Both the position numbers and the translations under genes were made by a program. Under the pieces are notes generated by a model that was not told where the DNA came from, made no database searches, and saw only the letters and a program-made list of their open reading frames with translations. Shown here piece after piece: positions 43,086 through 52,739 of a stretch of DNA of 64,000 nucleotides. The DNA comes from Burkholderiales bacterium (GTDB taxonomy: Bacteria > Pseudomonadota > Gammaproteobacteria > Burkholderiales > Casimicrobiaceae). The stretch lies in contig CAJPFI010000021.1 of the NCBI GenBank assembly GCA_905339295.1, positions 248,001 through 312,000 on the forward strand, read 5' to 3'. Positions within the stretch are counted from its first letter, which is position 1. Each line of letters opens with the position of its first letter.

Positions 43086-43494
43086 GCCCGACCTCCCGCC
43101 GATTCCGGCGAAGCGGTACTTCACGATCGGCGAGGTCTCCGACCTCTGCGCGGTGAAGCCGCACGTGCTCCGCTACTGGGAGCAGGAGTTCACGCAACTG
43201 AAGCCGGTCAAGCGCCGCGGCAACCGGCGCTATTACCAGCATCACGAGGTGCTGCTGATCCGCCGCATCCGCGACCTGCTCTACGAGCAGGGGTTCACGA
43301 TCAACGGGGCGCGCCACCGCCTCGAGCACGAGGTCGACGAGGCGCGCGCCGCCGCCGCTCGCCCGACCCCGTCGACCACGTCGGTCCCGGCACGCGCCCC
43401 TGCCGACGGGCCGGCCGCCGCGCCCGCCTCCCCTGCCGCCTTGCGGCAGGCGCTGGCGGAAATCCGGCAGCTTCTCGATCCCGGCGAGCGCTAG
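43063..43494 (+). CDS. MerR family transcriptional regulator
   Basis: The 143-residue protein has the MerR winged helix [20 protein letters not shown] and [20 protein letters not shown] near residues 18-57, then a helical region and a Pro/Ala-rich linker. There is no Cys-rich metal site and no effector domain. The orthologous position after ihfA is widely conserved, but the target genes are generally unknown. It overlaps ihfA by 23 bases. Confidence 0.93.
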   Translation: MSDLSRARPDLPPIPAKRYFTIGEVSDLCAVKPHVLRYWEQEFTQLKPVKRRGNRRYYQHHEVLLIRRIRDLLYEQGFTINGARHRLEHEVDEARAAAARPTPSTTSVPARAPADGPAAAPASPAALRQALAEIRQLLDPGER

Positions 43495-43522
43495 CCGTCC
43501 CGGCCATGCGACACCGAACCGG

Positions 43523-43528
43523 TATAAT
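43523..43528 (+). promoter_or_regulatory. -10 box of tRNA-Pro
   Basis: A perfect TATAAT, 13 bases before the tRNA 5' end. No good -35 match is seen at 17 bases upstream. Confidence 0.7.
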
Positions 43529-43541
43529 CGATCGTTTCGGT

Positions 43542-43618
43542 CGGGGCGTAGCGCAGCCTGGTAGCGCACCTGCATGGGGTGCAGGGGGTCGGAAGTTCGA
43601 ATCTTCTCGCCCCGACCA
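43542..43618 (+). tRNA. tRNA-Pro (anticodon GGG)
   Basis: The 77-base cloverleaf has a CGGGGCG / CGCCCCG acceptor stem, D-arm GCGCAGCCTGGTAGCGC, anticodon stem CCTGC / GCAGG with loop ATGGGGT (anticodon GGG), T-loop GTTCGAA and an encoded CCA. It follows the merR-like gene, as in many betaproteobacteria. Confidence 0.97.
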
Positions 43619-43753
43619 CACGGAATCGTCGCGGGGACGCGCAACGGCGGCGTCGCCGGCCCGGGCCTCCTTCGAGGCAGCCGCTCGGCACGGTTCCCGG
43701 CGCAATTATTGCTTCATTCCGTTTCCGCCGTCTCGGTGCCCGAGGGCACGACC

Positions 43754-44866
43754 ATGACGCCACCCGTTTCGCTGCGCACGGCCCCGTCGTCCGGCACCGT
43801 CTCTGAGCTCGCGTTCGCGCGGGCGCAGCGCAACACGGTCCTGATCGTCGACGACCTGTTCAGCAGCCGGCTGCTGCTCGCCGAGATCGTCCGCCAGATC
43901 GACGGCAAGCTCAATCTCGAGCTGTTCGACACACCTTCGCGTGCGCTCGAGTTCGCGCGCAACAACCGCGTCGACATCGTCCTGACCGACTACAAGCTGC
44001 CCGAGTTCGACGGCATCGAGCTCGTGAAGCAGCTTCGTTCGCTGCCGCATTGCGTCGACGTGCCGATCGTCGTGATCACCGTCGTCGACGACCGCAAGAT
44101 CCGCTACGACGCGCTCGAGGCCGGCGCCACCGACTTCCTGATCAAGCCGCTCGACGAGCACGAAACGCGCGCGCGCTGCGCGAACCTGCTCGAGTTGCGC
44201 CGCCACAAGATCGTGCTCTCCGACCAGGCGCGCGTGCTGCAGTACCAGGTGGACAAGTCGGTGACCGAAATCCACGAGCGCGAGCTCGAGACGCTGGCCA
44301 AGCTCGCGAAGGCCGGCGAGTTCCGCGACAAGACGACCGGCAACCACCTGATGCGCATGGCGCGCTACTCGGCGCTGATCGGAACCAACCTCGGACTGGG
44401 CGCCGAGACGGCGCACGTGCTCGAGGTCGCCGCGCCGATGCACGACATCGGCAAGATCGGCATCCCCGACGCGATCCTGCTCAAGGGCGGTCCGCTCTCG
44501 CGCGAGGAGGACGAGGTGATGCGCACGCACCCGCGCATCGGCTACGACATCCTGAAGGGCAGCCCGTCGAAGTACCTGTCGATGGGCGCGATCATCGCGC
44601 TCGGCCACCACGAGAAGTTCGACGGCTCGGGCTATCCGAACGGCCTGCACGGCGACGATATCCCGCTCGTCGCGCGCATCGTGGCGGTCGCCGACGTGTT
44701 CGACGCGCTCGTCTCCGAGAGGCCGTACAAGCACGCGTGGCCGCCCGCGGAAGGCGTCGACTACCTGAAGACCCAGCGCGGCCGCCACTTCGACCCCCGC
44801 TGCGTCGACGCGTTCCTCGCCGATCCGTCGAAGGTCGACGCGATCATCAGCGAGCTGGGCGACTAG
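43754..44866 (+). CDS. Response regulator with HD-GYP phosphodiesterase domain
   Basis: The 370-residue protein has a receiver domain (about residues 28-150) with the acidic pair VDD, phospho-Asp in VLTDYKLPEFDG and Lys in FLIKPL. A coiled linker follows, then an HD-GYP domain with NHLMRMARYS, MHDIGKIGIPDAIL, LGHHEKFDGSGYPNGLHG and ADVFDAL. HD-GYP proteins hydrolyse c-di-GMP, and all core metal ligands appear present. No partner kinase is adjacent. It is a monocistronic unit after tRNA-Pro. Confidence 0.93.
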   Translation: MTPPVSLRTAPSSGTVSELAFARAQRNTVLIVDDLFSSRLLLAEIVRQIDGKLNLELFDTPSRALEFARNNRVDIVLTDYKLPEFDGIELVKQLRSLPHCVDVPIVVITVVDDRKIRYDALEAGATDFLIKPLDEHETRARCANLLELRRHKIVLSDQARVLQYQVDKSVTEIHERELETLAKLAKAGEFRDKTTGNHLMRMARYSALIGTNLGLGAETAHVLEVAAPMHDIGKIGIPDAILLKGGPLSREEDEVMRTHPRIGYDILKGSPSKYLSMGAIIALGHHEKFDGSGYPNGLHGDDIPLVARIVAVADVFDALVSERPYKHAWPPAEGVDYLKTQRGRHFDPRCVDAFLADPSKVDAIISELGD

Positions 44867-45044
44867 CGGCGTCGCTTCGGCGGCGAGGGGCCCCGGCCGC
44901 ACTGCGGACGGGGATCGACGCCGAGAGCCTGCGATCGCCGCCAGCGGCCGACACGCAACCTCGCGCAATCCATCGGACGATCGACGAGGCCGGCGGCCAA
45001 ACGAGTCGGCGCATCCTGCCGCCTCCCGTCACGATGCACTCGCG

Positions 45045-47198
45045 TCATCCGGTGCGCGCGGCAACGCTGACCTCGTTGCCGCGCGACGCCAGACGCACCA
45101 CGCGATCGGCCGTCAACGTCGGCGGCACGACGTGGCTCACCGCAACGATCGTCGTCTTTCCCCTGAGCGACGTGATCGTCGCGCCGATCTCCGCGGCCGC
45201 GACGGCGTCGAGCTGGCTCATCGGCTCGTCGAGCAGCAGCATGCGCGGCGAGCGCATGAGCGCGCGGGCGAGCGCCAGACGCTGCTTCTGGCCGCCGGAC
45301 AGTCCGATGCCGCGCTCGCCCAGCCGCGTGCGGTAGCCGTCGGGCAGCGCCTCGATCGCGTCGTGGACGCCGGCCAGCCGGCAGGCGCGCTCGACGTCGC
45401 CTTGCGACGCGTGCGGCTCGCCGACCAGCAGGTTGTCCAGCACCGTGCCGGCGAACAGTACGGTTTCCTGCGGCACGATGCCGAGCGCGCCGCGCAACTC
45501 GTCCGCCGCGAGCGCGCGCGTGTCGCGCCCGTCCAGCCGCACGCTCCCTTCGCCGGGAAACGCGAATCCGGCGGCGAGCCGGCACAGCGTGCTCTTGCCG
45601 CAGCCGGAAGGCCCGGTGATCACGACGCACTCGCCCGGCGCGACGTCGAGGTCGATGCCGCGCAGGAGCCACGGTCCCTCGCCATGGCGGAACCCCAGTC
45701 CCGTGAACGAGAGCGCGGCCGGACCGCGCCGCGCCGGCGCCGCGCCGGACCGCGGCTCGACCGGCACGTCCATGATGTCGGCCAGCCGACGCACCGCGAT
45801 GGCCGCCTGCTGGAACTGCTGCCACAGTCCCGCGAGGCGCATTACCGGCTGCGACACGCGCGAGGCGAACATCTGGAACGCGACCAGCATGCCGATCGTG
45901 AAGTCGCCGCCGCGCATCACCAGCCACGCCCCCATGCACAGGATCGTCGCCGAGAGCGCCTGCTCGAGCGCGCCCGCGGCCGACTGGTACCCGTTGGCCA
46001 GCTGGCGCGTGGCGAACGTGGCGCGCAGGTACGGTGCCAGCGCGTCGTCGTAGCGGCGCGAGAACGCCGATTCCAGTTCGAGCGACTTCACCGTCTCGAT
46101 GCCGCCGACCGATTCGGTGGCCAGCGCCTGAGTCCGCGCGCCGGCGAGGAACTGCTCGTTCAGGCGCCTCTGCAGCGGCGGCGCCACGGCGAGCGAAAGG
46201 AACGCCATCGCGGCGATCGCTGCGAGCGCGATCACGGTGAGCGGCAAGCTGTAGAACGCCATCACGACGACGAAGACGAACGCGAACGGCACGTCGAGGG
46301 CGACGGTCACCGCCGCGCCGGACAGGAATTCGCGCACGGTCTCGACGCCGTTCAGCCGGGCGACGAGCACGCCGACCGGCCGGCGCTCGAAGTATCCGAG
46401 CGGGACGCGCAGCAGGTGCGCGTATACGCGCGAACCCAGCACCGCGTCGACGCGCGTGCCGGTGTGCGTGACGAGGTACTGGCGAAGCCAGGACAGCGCG
46501 GCGGAGAACGCGATCAGGAGCGCCAGCGCAGCGCCGACCACCGCGAGCGTTCCGGTCGCCCGATGGACGATCACCTTGTCGATGACCACCTGGCTCGCGA
46601 GCGGCAGCGCGAGCGCGACGACGTGGAGCGCGAGCGATGCGGCGAGCACGTCGCGCACGACCTCGCGATGGCGCGCCAGCTCGACGAAGACCGTGCGGAA
46701 ACCGAAGGCCGCCTCGCGGCCGTCGGCGGGATCCGCGCACGCGTCGTCGGCGCGCGGACGCACGAGGACCGCCACGCCTGTCGCCTGCGCCGCGCAGGCC
46801 TCGGGCGCGGCCTCGGTGGCGGTGCGCGATCCCGCCCGGAACCAGACGATGCGGTCGGCCGACGCGGCGACGACGAGCGCGGGCCGCACGGCGGGGAGCG
46901 GCGGTGCGGGCGCGTGCGGGACGACCCCGGCATCGATCCCGCCGGCGCGCAACAGCGCGATGCAGGGCAGCGTCAGCCGCGCCAGCGCGTCGACGCCGAC
47001 GCGCGCCACGCGCACCTCGAATCCGGCGTCGCGCAGGCCCTCGACCAGCGTGACGAGCGTATGCGGCGACGGCGTGCGGCGAGCGTAGGCGGCGGCGTCG
47101 AACGGCCGGCGATGCAGGTTGCACAGACTGCCGATCGCCCAAAGCACGTCGCCTGCGGCGAGCGGCGTGTCGTCCCGCGCGGAAGGCTCGTCGCGCAT
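45045..47198 (-). CDS. Type I secretion ABC exporter (HlyB-like, with degenerate C39 domain)
   Basis: The 717-residue protein has an N-terminal C39-like domain without the catalytic Cys (AAGDVLWAIGSLCNLHRR), so it docks substrate rather than cleaving it. A six-helix membrane domain follows at about residues 165-440. The ATPase domain has Walker A GPSGCGKST, signature LSGGQKQRLALARAL and Walker B MLLLDEPM. This is the LapB/HlyB type for RTX cargo. It follows the adaptor gene at 47406-48755, and the cargo gene lies just upstream. No TolC-type gene is in the window. Confidence 0.93.
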   Translation of the reverse strand: MRDEPSARDDTPLAAGDVLWAIGSLCNLHRRPFDAAAYARRTPSPHTLVTLVEGLRDAGFEVRVARVGVDALARLTLPCIALLRAGGIDAGVVPHAPAPPLPAVRPALVVAASADRIVWFRAGSRTATEAAPEACAAQATGVAVLVRPRADDACADPADGREAAFGFRTVFVELARHREVVRDVLAASLALHVVALALPLASQVVIDKVIVHRATGTLAVVGAALALLIAFSAALSWLRQYLVTHTGTRVDAVLGSRVYAHLLRVPLGYFERRPVGVLVARLNGVETVREFLSGAAVTVALDVPFAFVFVVVMAFYSLPLTVIALAAIAAMAFLSLAVAPPLQRRLNEQFLAGARTQALATESVGGIETVKSLELESAFSRRYDDALAPYLRATFATRQLANGYQSAAGALEQALSATILCMGAWLVMRGGDFTIGMLVAFQMFASRVSQPVMRLAGLWQQFQQAAIAVRRLADIMDVPVEPRSGAAPARRGPAALSFTGLGFRHGEGPWLLRGIDLDVAPGECVVITGPSGCGKSTLCRLAAGFAFPGEGSVRLDGRDTRALAADELRGALGIVPQETVLFAGTVLDNLLVGEPHASQGDVERACRLAGVHDAIEALPDGYRTRLGERGIGLSGGQKQRLALARALMRSPRMLLLDEPMSQLDAVAAAEIGATITSLRGKTTIVAVSHVVPPTLTADRVVRLASRGNEVSVAARTG

Positions 47199-47405
47199 CG
47201 TCGCCCGATCGCCGGATCAGGCGTCCCGGTGCCCCTGGCGGGGACGGGACCGGCCGGCGCGCAGCGCACGAGGCGCCGACGGGGCCGTCAGTGCCCTGAG
47301 GCCGCGCAGGGCACGCCGGCGGCCCCCCGCGTGCCGGCGATCGCCGCGATCCACCGTGCGATCCTGCGGCGCGACGCGTCGGCGTCCGTGTGCCAGCACG
47401 CCCGC

Positions 47406-48755
47406 TCAGCGCTCGCGCGCCGCCTCGTGCCAGGCCTTCTGAAGCGGGGACAGCAGGTACTCGATCACGCGCCTCTCGCCCAGCCGGATCTCGGCGCTCA
47501 CCTGCATGCCGGACGCGAGGACCAGCGCCAGGTCCGCGTTGCGCAGCAACTGGCCGTCGAGCGCGATGCGTGCGCGGTAGCCGGACGGCGCGGCATCGGG
47601 CATCCGGTCCCGCGCCGGCTCGGTCGCGTCCGCCGCGACGTGCACGACGCGGCCGTCGACGGTGCCGTACTTCTGGAACGGATAGGCCGCGAGCTTCACG
47701 CGCGACGCCTGGCCGACCCGGACGAATCCGGCGTCCTCGTGCCGCACGATCACGTCGGCGACGAGCTCCTCGCCGGCGGGAACGAGCGTGACGAGCGGCG
47801 TGCCCGCGCCGACGACCGCTCCCGGGCTGTGTGTCGCGACGTCCTTGACGACGCCGGCGGACGGCGCGCGCAGCTCGACCTGCTCCGCGCGGTGGAGCTG
47901 TCTCGCGAGCGCTTCGCCGATGCGCCCGAACTCACCGTCGGCCTGCGCGCGTTCCGCCCGTAGCTGCGCGCGGTACGCGGACGACACCTGCGCGAGGCGG
48001 CGGCGCGCCTGCGTCAGCGCGGCCTCGACCCCGGCGACGACGTGCCGCTGCGCGGCGAGATCCTGCGTCTTCTCGATGTGCTCGCGCTCACGCTCGAGCG
48101 CCGAGAGTTCGCTCACGAACCCGTCGGCTCGCAGCCCGGCGTAGCGCTCTGCCGCCGAGCGCACGATCGGCAGGACGCGCTCCAGCTTGCGTTCCGACGC
48201 GCGCGCGGCGGCGAGCTCCTGCACGAGCCGATCGACCGCCGCCGTCTCGTGCGCGACCGCATCGAGATACGCGCGGCGATTCGCGTGATAGAGCGCGAGC
48301 GCGGCCGCGTGCGCGTCGACGGCGTCGTCGGGCCTGCGGTCGGGCGGGACGGCGTCGAGCTCGGCGTCGATGCGCCGCAGCTGCAGGTCGCGGCGCTGGA
48401 GCTCCGCGCGCAGCGCGCGGGTCTCCGACTCCGCCAGCACGGCGTCGAGCCGCACGAGCAGCTCTCCGGCGAGGACCGAGGCGCCCTCCGCGACGAGAAC
48501 CTCGCGCACGACGCCGGCGTCCGGCGGCTGGACGATCCGGAGTTGCGTGCGTGGCGCGAGCCGCCCCTCGGCCACGACGACCACGTCGAGCCTGCCGAGC
48601 CAGGTCCATGCGACGGCGCAGGCGAGGAGCGCCAGGAGCGCGTGCAGCAGCCGGCGCCGTCCCGGCGACGCCGGCGTGTTCTCGATGCGCTGCCAACCCG
48701 GCGCGAACGTGGTCGCTTCGTCGCCGGCACGATGCATGAGGACGGCGCCGGGCAT
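47406..48755 (-). CDS. Type I secretion membrane-fusion protein (HlyD-like)
   Basis: The 449-residue adaptor has one N-terminal membrane helix (LLHALLALLACAVAWTWLG near residues 35-55), a biotinyl/lipoyl-like segment (LRIVQPPDAGVVREVLVAEG), a long coiled-coil region and a beta-barrel end (RAPSAGVVKDVATHSPGAVV and FQKYGTVDGRVVHVA). It links the ABC exporter to the outer-membrane channel. The start may be ATG 48755 or ATG 48737. It lies between the cargo gene and the exporter gene. Confidence 0.92.
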   Translation of the reverse strand: MPGAVLMHRAGDEATTFAPGWQRIENTPASPGRRRLLHALLALLACAVAWTWLGRLDVVVVAEGRLAPRTQLRIVQPPDAGVVREVLVAEGASVLAGELLVRLDAVLAESETRALRAELQRRDLQLRRIDAELDAVPPDRRPDDAVDAHAAALALYHANRRAYLDAVAHETAAVDRLVQELAAARASERKLERVLPIVRSAAERYAGLRADGFVSELSALEREREHIEKTQDLAAQRHVVAGVEAALTQARRRLAQVSSAYRAQLRAERAQADGEFGRIGEALARQLHRAEQVELRAPSAGVVKDVATHSPGAVVGAGTPLVTLVPAGEELVADVIVRHEDAGFVRVGQASRVKLAAYPFQKYGTVDGRVVHVAADATEPARDRMPDAAPSGYRARIALDGQLLRNADLALVLASGMQVSAEIRLGERRVIEYLLSPLQKAWHEAARER

Positions 48756-48821
48756 CGCGTCACCGCGCCGGTCGCATGCCGCGCGCTCCGATCGCCGGCA
48801 TCGCGTGTCCGACGTCGTGCG

Positions 48822-50804
48822 CTACCGTGCCGGACGCGTCGGGGCGTCAGGCGGCGCGAGACCGGGCGGCCAGTCGTCGATCCACGACCACGCTGGCGCC
48901 AGGCCCCCGGACGCAACGGCCTCGCCGCCATCGTGTGCCCCGGCGTGATCGGCGAGCGCGCCGGCGACCTCGGCCGCGCACACCGCGTCGGGCCCTGCCC
49001 CGGTCGACGGAAGTGGCGCGACATCCGGCGGAGCGCTCGCCGCGCGCAACGCGCGCGACCAGTCGGCGATGTCGAGCGGTCGAACCGATTCCCTGTCCGC
49101 ACGATACGCGCCGCCGGTCCCTTGCGCGGCCCGATCCGCGGCCGCGACGCCCGATGCGCCGTCGATCCATGACGCGATCCCGTTCGACGGCGGCGCGCCC
49201 GGACCCCACCCCGATTCGTTCCCGGGCTCGCGCTCCCCGTCCGCGCGCCACTCCGCCGCCCGCTCGACTCTCGGCCTCACCTGCGGGGCGACCGCGGACG
49301 CGGCACTGCCGAGCACGCTTTCGCCGCCGGGCGCCATGTCGTCGGACCAGGAGATCCGCGGCTTCAAGCGAGGCAGCGGCGCGCTGACGACATCGTTCGG
49401 CGCACCGGCGGCCGCTTCCGGCGCGCCGGACAGGTCGATGCCCAGCATTCCCTCGCGCCAGTCGCGAATGCGAATCTCGCCGGTGCCGGCGCCGTCGCCA
49501 TCCCGCACGCCGGTCCGGATGATCAGCGTCGTGCCGCCGGCGCCGTCGTCGTGCGTCAGGTAGCTGACGTGCGCGCCGTCGTCGCCTGCCGGACCGGTCA
49601 GGCGCTCGCCGTCGAGCCGGATCTCGCCCGATCCGTCCGCGTCGACGACGAGGTCGCGGCCATCGCCGCTCGAGAACGCGTAGACGTCGTGCCCGTCGCC
49701 GCCAGCGAGCATGTCGTCGCCGCGACCGCCGTCCAGCGTGTCGTCGCCCGAGCCGGCGTCGAGCACGTCGCCGCCCTCGCCTCCCGCGAGATCGTCCGCG
49801 CCCGCGCCGCCATCGACGCGATCGCGGCCGCGGTCGCCCGACAGGATGTCGTCGCCGTGCGCGCCCTCGACCAGGTCGTCCCCGTCGCCGCCGCGCAGCG
49901 CGTCGGCGCCGTCGCCGCCGTGCAATCGGTCGGTCGTCGCGCCTCCGTCGACGAGGTCGCCGCCGTCCCGCGCGAACACCACCTGGGCGACATCGCCACG
50001 GTCGTCGCCGACGACGACCGGCCCATCGTCGGGCCGCGACCGATCGACGAAGCGCCATGCGCCGTCGACGTCGCGTGCCGCGTGCGGATCGTCGGCGAGC
50101 GCCTGCCGCCACGCCAGGAGCTTGGCACGGTCGTCGATCCACGCGTCGCTCACGAGCGCCTCGCCGGTGGCCGGGTCGAAGCGCGACCGCGCGGCGGCCC
50201 CGCCGCCGGTGACGTCCGCGAACGCGAACGCGTCGAGCGCCGCCAGCGCGCCCAGCACGCCGGGATCCGCTCGCGCGCGCCGGGCGAGTTCGACGCTGCC
50301 GAGCGACGCCAGCGACACGAGCGTCGCGCGCGTGCCGTTGCGCTCGATCGCCGCGCCCAACGCACCGGTGTCGTCCGCCTCGGAGCCGCCCGCCGGCCCG
50401 CCGGTCACCGTTCGCCACACGAGACCTGCGATACGCGACGCTCGCGACGCATCGTCGTCGCCCGCCGACCGCCACCATGCGTCGAACGTCGCGTCGTCGA
50501 GCGACGGGTCCATGCGCCGGACGAGCGAAAGGTACGCGGTGCGCGGATCCGGGGAATCGCCGGACGCGCCGTCGCCGGCGTCGTCCGGGGCGAAGTCGTC
50601 GGATGCAGGCGGCGACGGCGCGTCCTGCGCGATGCCGCCCGAGACCGCGCCCGCCGGCAGCCATCCGGGAGGCGCGCCGGCGGGCGGCGAGATGGAACCG
50701 CTGCGCAGCCCCGCGACGATGTGTTCGAGCGTGAAGCCCAGCCACGACGCGACGACGTAGGGAATCGGGGGTACCGCGGTCGTCGCGGGGGCGGTCGAGG
50801 TCAT
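48822..50804 (-). CDS. RTX-repeat secreted protein, predicted T1SS cargo
   Basis: The 660-residue protein has no signal peptide. A Pro/Ala-rich start precedes an N-terminal region of unknown fold (about residues 85-275), including YLSLVRRMDPSLDDATFDAW. About ten RTX nonapeptides follow near residues 285-375 (GGDGADALRGGDGDDLVEG, GGRGDDMLAGGDGHDVYAFS), forming a calcium beta-roll. The C-terminus is a disordered Ala/Pro/Asp-rich stretch. I see no protease, lipase or adhesin domain. Adjacent exporter genes make it the likely cargo. An AAGGAG lies before the ATG. Confidence 0.85.
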   Translation of the reverse strand: MTSTAPATTAVPPIPYVVASWLGFTLEHIVAGLRSGSISPPAGAPPGWLPAGAVSGGIAQDAPSPPASDDFAPDDAGDGASGDSPDPRTAYLSLVRRMDPSLDDATFDAWWRSAGDDDASRASRIAGLVWRTVTGGPAGGSEADDTGALGAAIERNGTRATLVSLASLGSVELARRARADPGVLGALAALDAFAFADVTGGGAAARSRFDPATGEALVSDAWIDDRAKLLAWRQALADDPHAARDVDGAWRFVDRSRPDDGPVVVGDDRGDVAQVVFARDGGDLVDGGATTDRLHGGDGADALRGGDGDDLVEGAHGDDILSGDRGRDRVDGGAGADDLAGGEGGDVLDAGSGDDTLDGGRGDDMLAGGDGHDVYAFSSGDGRDLVVDADGSGEIRLDGERLTGPAGDDGAHVSYLTHDDGAGGTTLIIRTGVRDGDGAGTGEIRIRDWREGMLGIDLSGAPEAAAGAPNDVVSAPLPRLKPRISWSDDMAPGGESVLGSAASAVAPQVRPRVERAAEWRADGEREPGNESGWGPGAPPSNGIASWIDGASGVAAADRAAQGTGGAYRADRESVRPLDIADWSRALRAASAPPDVAPLPSTGAGPDAVCAAEVAGALADHAGAHDGGEAVASGGLAPAWSWIDDWPPGLAPPDAPTRPAR

Positions 50805-50941
50805 GGCGCGCTCCTTGCGGCGACTCGCGAGTCGCGCTCGCCGGTGACGCCAAGCTAGGTGGCAAGCGCGCCGGCGTCAATTCGTCCGAATGGACGATAG
50901 GCGTCGCCGCACGGGCGGCAACGACGCGCGCCGCGCGGAGG

Positions 50942-52015
50942 TCAGGCGGGAGGGCGTCGGCCGCGCGTGGCGAGGGCCGCGAGGGCCAGCGCGACCAGCG
51001 GAACGGCGACGACGAGCGCCATCGACGGGAGCCGCGGCAGGCCGTCGCGCGCCTCGCCGCCCAGCACGAGGTATCCGGCGAACGCCGCATAGCAGGCGAG
51101 CATTGCCGCGCCGGCTGCACGCCCGATCCGTCCCCCCGCGAACGCGAGCGGAAGCAATGCGCATGCGGAGGCGACCAGCACCCATGCGTCGAAGCGCAGG
51201 AACGCGGGCGCAACCGCGAGTCCGGCCGGCGAGAGCAGCGCGGCGACGCCCAGGCCCGCGAACACGTTGGAAGTCCCCGCGACGACGACCGTCCCCACGG
51301 CGAGGTTCCGCTCGCCGCGCGCGAACGCCGCCAGCGCGAAGGCCGCGGCGGGCAGCGACACGCCTGCCGCGACGACCGTCAGGCCGACCGCCGGCTCGGC
51401 GGCGCCGCTCGCCTCCGCGACGCGCAAGGCGGCGCGGAGCAGCCCGCGCGCACCGGGCGCGAGCAGCGCGATGCCTGCGACGACGAGTGCCGCGGCGATC
51501 GCCGTCGGTGGCGGTGGACGCGCCTCCCGTGCAACCGGCTGCGCGTCGAGCGCGGCGAGCGCGGGACCGCGGCCGGCGGAGAAGGCCGCGACGGCGATGC
51601 ACGCGACGAACAGCAATGCGAGGATCGCCCCGTCGACGTAGCCGATCACGCCGTTCCACGCCGCCGCGACGAGCAGCGATGCGGCGACGGCGATCCACGG
51701 CGTCCGACGGCGTATCGAGCGCGCGTCGACGACCACGGGCGCGACCAGCGCGCAGGCGGCCAGCACGAAGAGGATCATGAACACGTTCGCACCGACGACG
51801 ACGCCGAGCGCGATGCCGGTGGCGCCGGCGCGTCCGGAGGCGATCGCCACCGCGACGACCGGCGCGCTCGCCGCGGCCGCGCATGCGGCGAGCTGCCACT
51901 CGCTGCGTGCCAGGCCCGTCGACGACGCGAGCCGCGGCGCGGCGCGGGCGAGGCACAGGGCGCCGGCCGCGAGCGCGGCGAGCGCGACGACGAACTGCGT
52001 GATCGCGGAGGGCAC
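50942..52015 (-). CDS. CaCA-superfamily exchanger-like membrane protein lacking the ion-binding Glu
   Basis: The 357-residue protein has about ten hydrophobic segments and two repeats like the alpha repeats of Ca2+/cation exchangers. The second reads AVGLTVVAAGVSLPAAAFAL and AVGTVVVAGTSNVFAGLGVA, against the family pattern GTSxPE and GNVVGSN. The glutamate needed for ion binding is Ala in this repeat and Val in the first (ASAPVVAVA). The Asn residues also differ. It may be inactive in Ca2+ exchange or use another ion. It lies 12 bases after lutC and upstream of the calcium-binding RTX gene. Confidence 0.75.
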   Translation of the reverse strand: MPSAITQFVVALAALAAGALCLARAAPRLASSTGLARSEWQLAACAAAASAPVVAVAIASGRAGATGIALGVVVGANVFMILFVLAACALVAPVVVDARSIRRRTPWIAVAASLLVAAAWNGVIGYVDGAILALLFVACIAVAAFSAGRGPALAALDAQPVAREARPPPPTAIAAALVVAGIALLAPGARGLLRAALRVAEASGAAEPAVGLTVVAAGVSLPAAAFALAAFARGERNLAVGTVVVAGTSNVFAGLGVAALLSPAGLAVAPAFLRFDAWVLVASACALLPLAFAGGRIGRAAGAAMLACYAAFAGYLVLGGEARDGLPRLPSMALVVAVPLVALALAALATRGRRPPA

Positions 52016-52027
52016 GACGACGACGAG

Positions 52028-52720
52028 TCAGCCGACGACGACGATGTGGACGCGGAACGGTCCGTGCGCGCCGACGACGATCGTCTGCTCGATGTCCCCG
52101 GTGCGCGACGGGCCGGACACCAGGCTCACGGCGCGCGGCAGGCCGGGGTGCTCGGCGCGCACCAGCGCGAGCGCCTCCTCCATGCCCGCGACGATCCGAC
52201 CGGCGCGCACGACCGCGACATGCGTGTCGGGAAGGAGCATCGACGCCGTCGGCGTCGCCGCACCGCTCGTGATCACGAGCGTGCCGGTCTCGGCGATGGC
52301 GCAGAACGACCCGGTGATGCCGAGGCGGTCGTCGCCGTTCGTGGGTCGCGCCTCGATCGCGAGGCCCGCGCCCTCCCAGTCGAGATCGGCGAACTCCGGC
52401 CAGCAGACGCCCTGCCGCGTCCTCTGCGACGCCAGCGCAGGCGGCAGGTCGAGCGCGTCGAGGTAGCGCGCGATGGCGCCGGGGAACTGGGCAATCGAGG
52501 ACAGCCGCTCGACCGTGCTCTCCATGTCGGTCGCCCGTTGCACGAACCGCGCCACGAGATCGCCGGCCATCGCGGGGCGCGGCCCCTGCGCGCGGGCCGC
52601 GACGTACGCCCGCGCGGCCGCGGCGGCATCGCGCCGGTCGCCGTCCTTGCCGAGCGCCGCGCGAACGCGCGCGAGGATCGCCTCGCGCGACGCAGCATTG
52701 CCGTCGATCGCGCTCGTCAC
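52028..52720 (-). CDS. lutC: Lactate utilisation protein C
   Basis: The 230-residue protein is a LutC/YkgG (DUF162) domain: ASREAILARVRAALGK, LGITGSFCAIAETGTLVITS and SLVSGPSRTGDIEQTIVVGA. It takes part in the LutABC iron-sulfur complex that oxidises L-lactate to pyruvate. GTG 52720 has an AGGAAGG just upstream; ATG 52753 is the alternative. An aminotransferase gene lies between it and lutB. Confidence 0.9.
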   Translation of the reverse strand: MTSAIDGNAASREAILARVRAALGKDGDRRDAAAAARAYVAARAQGPRPAMAGDLVARFVQRATDMESTVERLSSIAQFPGAIARYLDALDLPPALASQRTRQGVCWPEFADLDWEGAGLAIEARPTNGDDRLGITGSFCAIAETGTLVITSGAATPTASMLLPDTHVAVVRAGRIVAGMEEALALVRAEHPGLPRAVSLVSGPSRTGDIEQTIVVGAHGPFRVHIVVVG

Positions 52721-52739
52721 GCGGCAGCCTTCCTCCGAT

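Noticed and set aside
44867..45044. Possible gene between the HD-GYP and exporter genes
   Set aside because: The 178-base convergent gap shows no frame with a start signal and no clear terminator.
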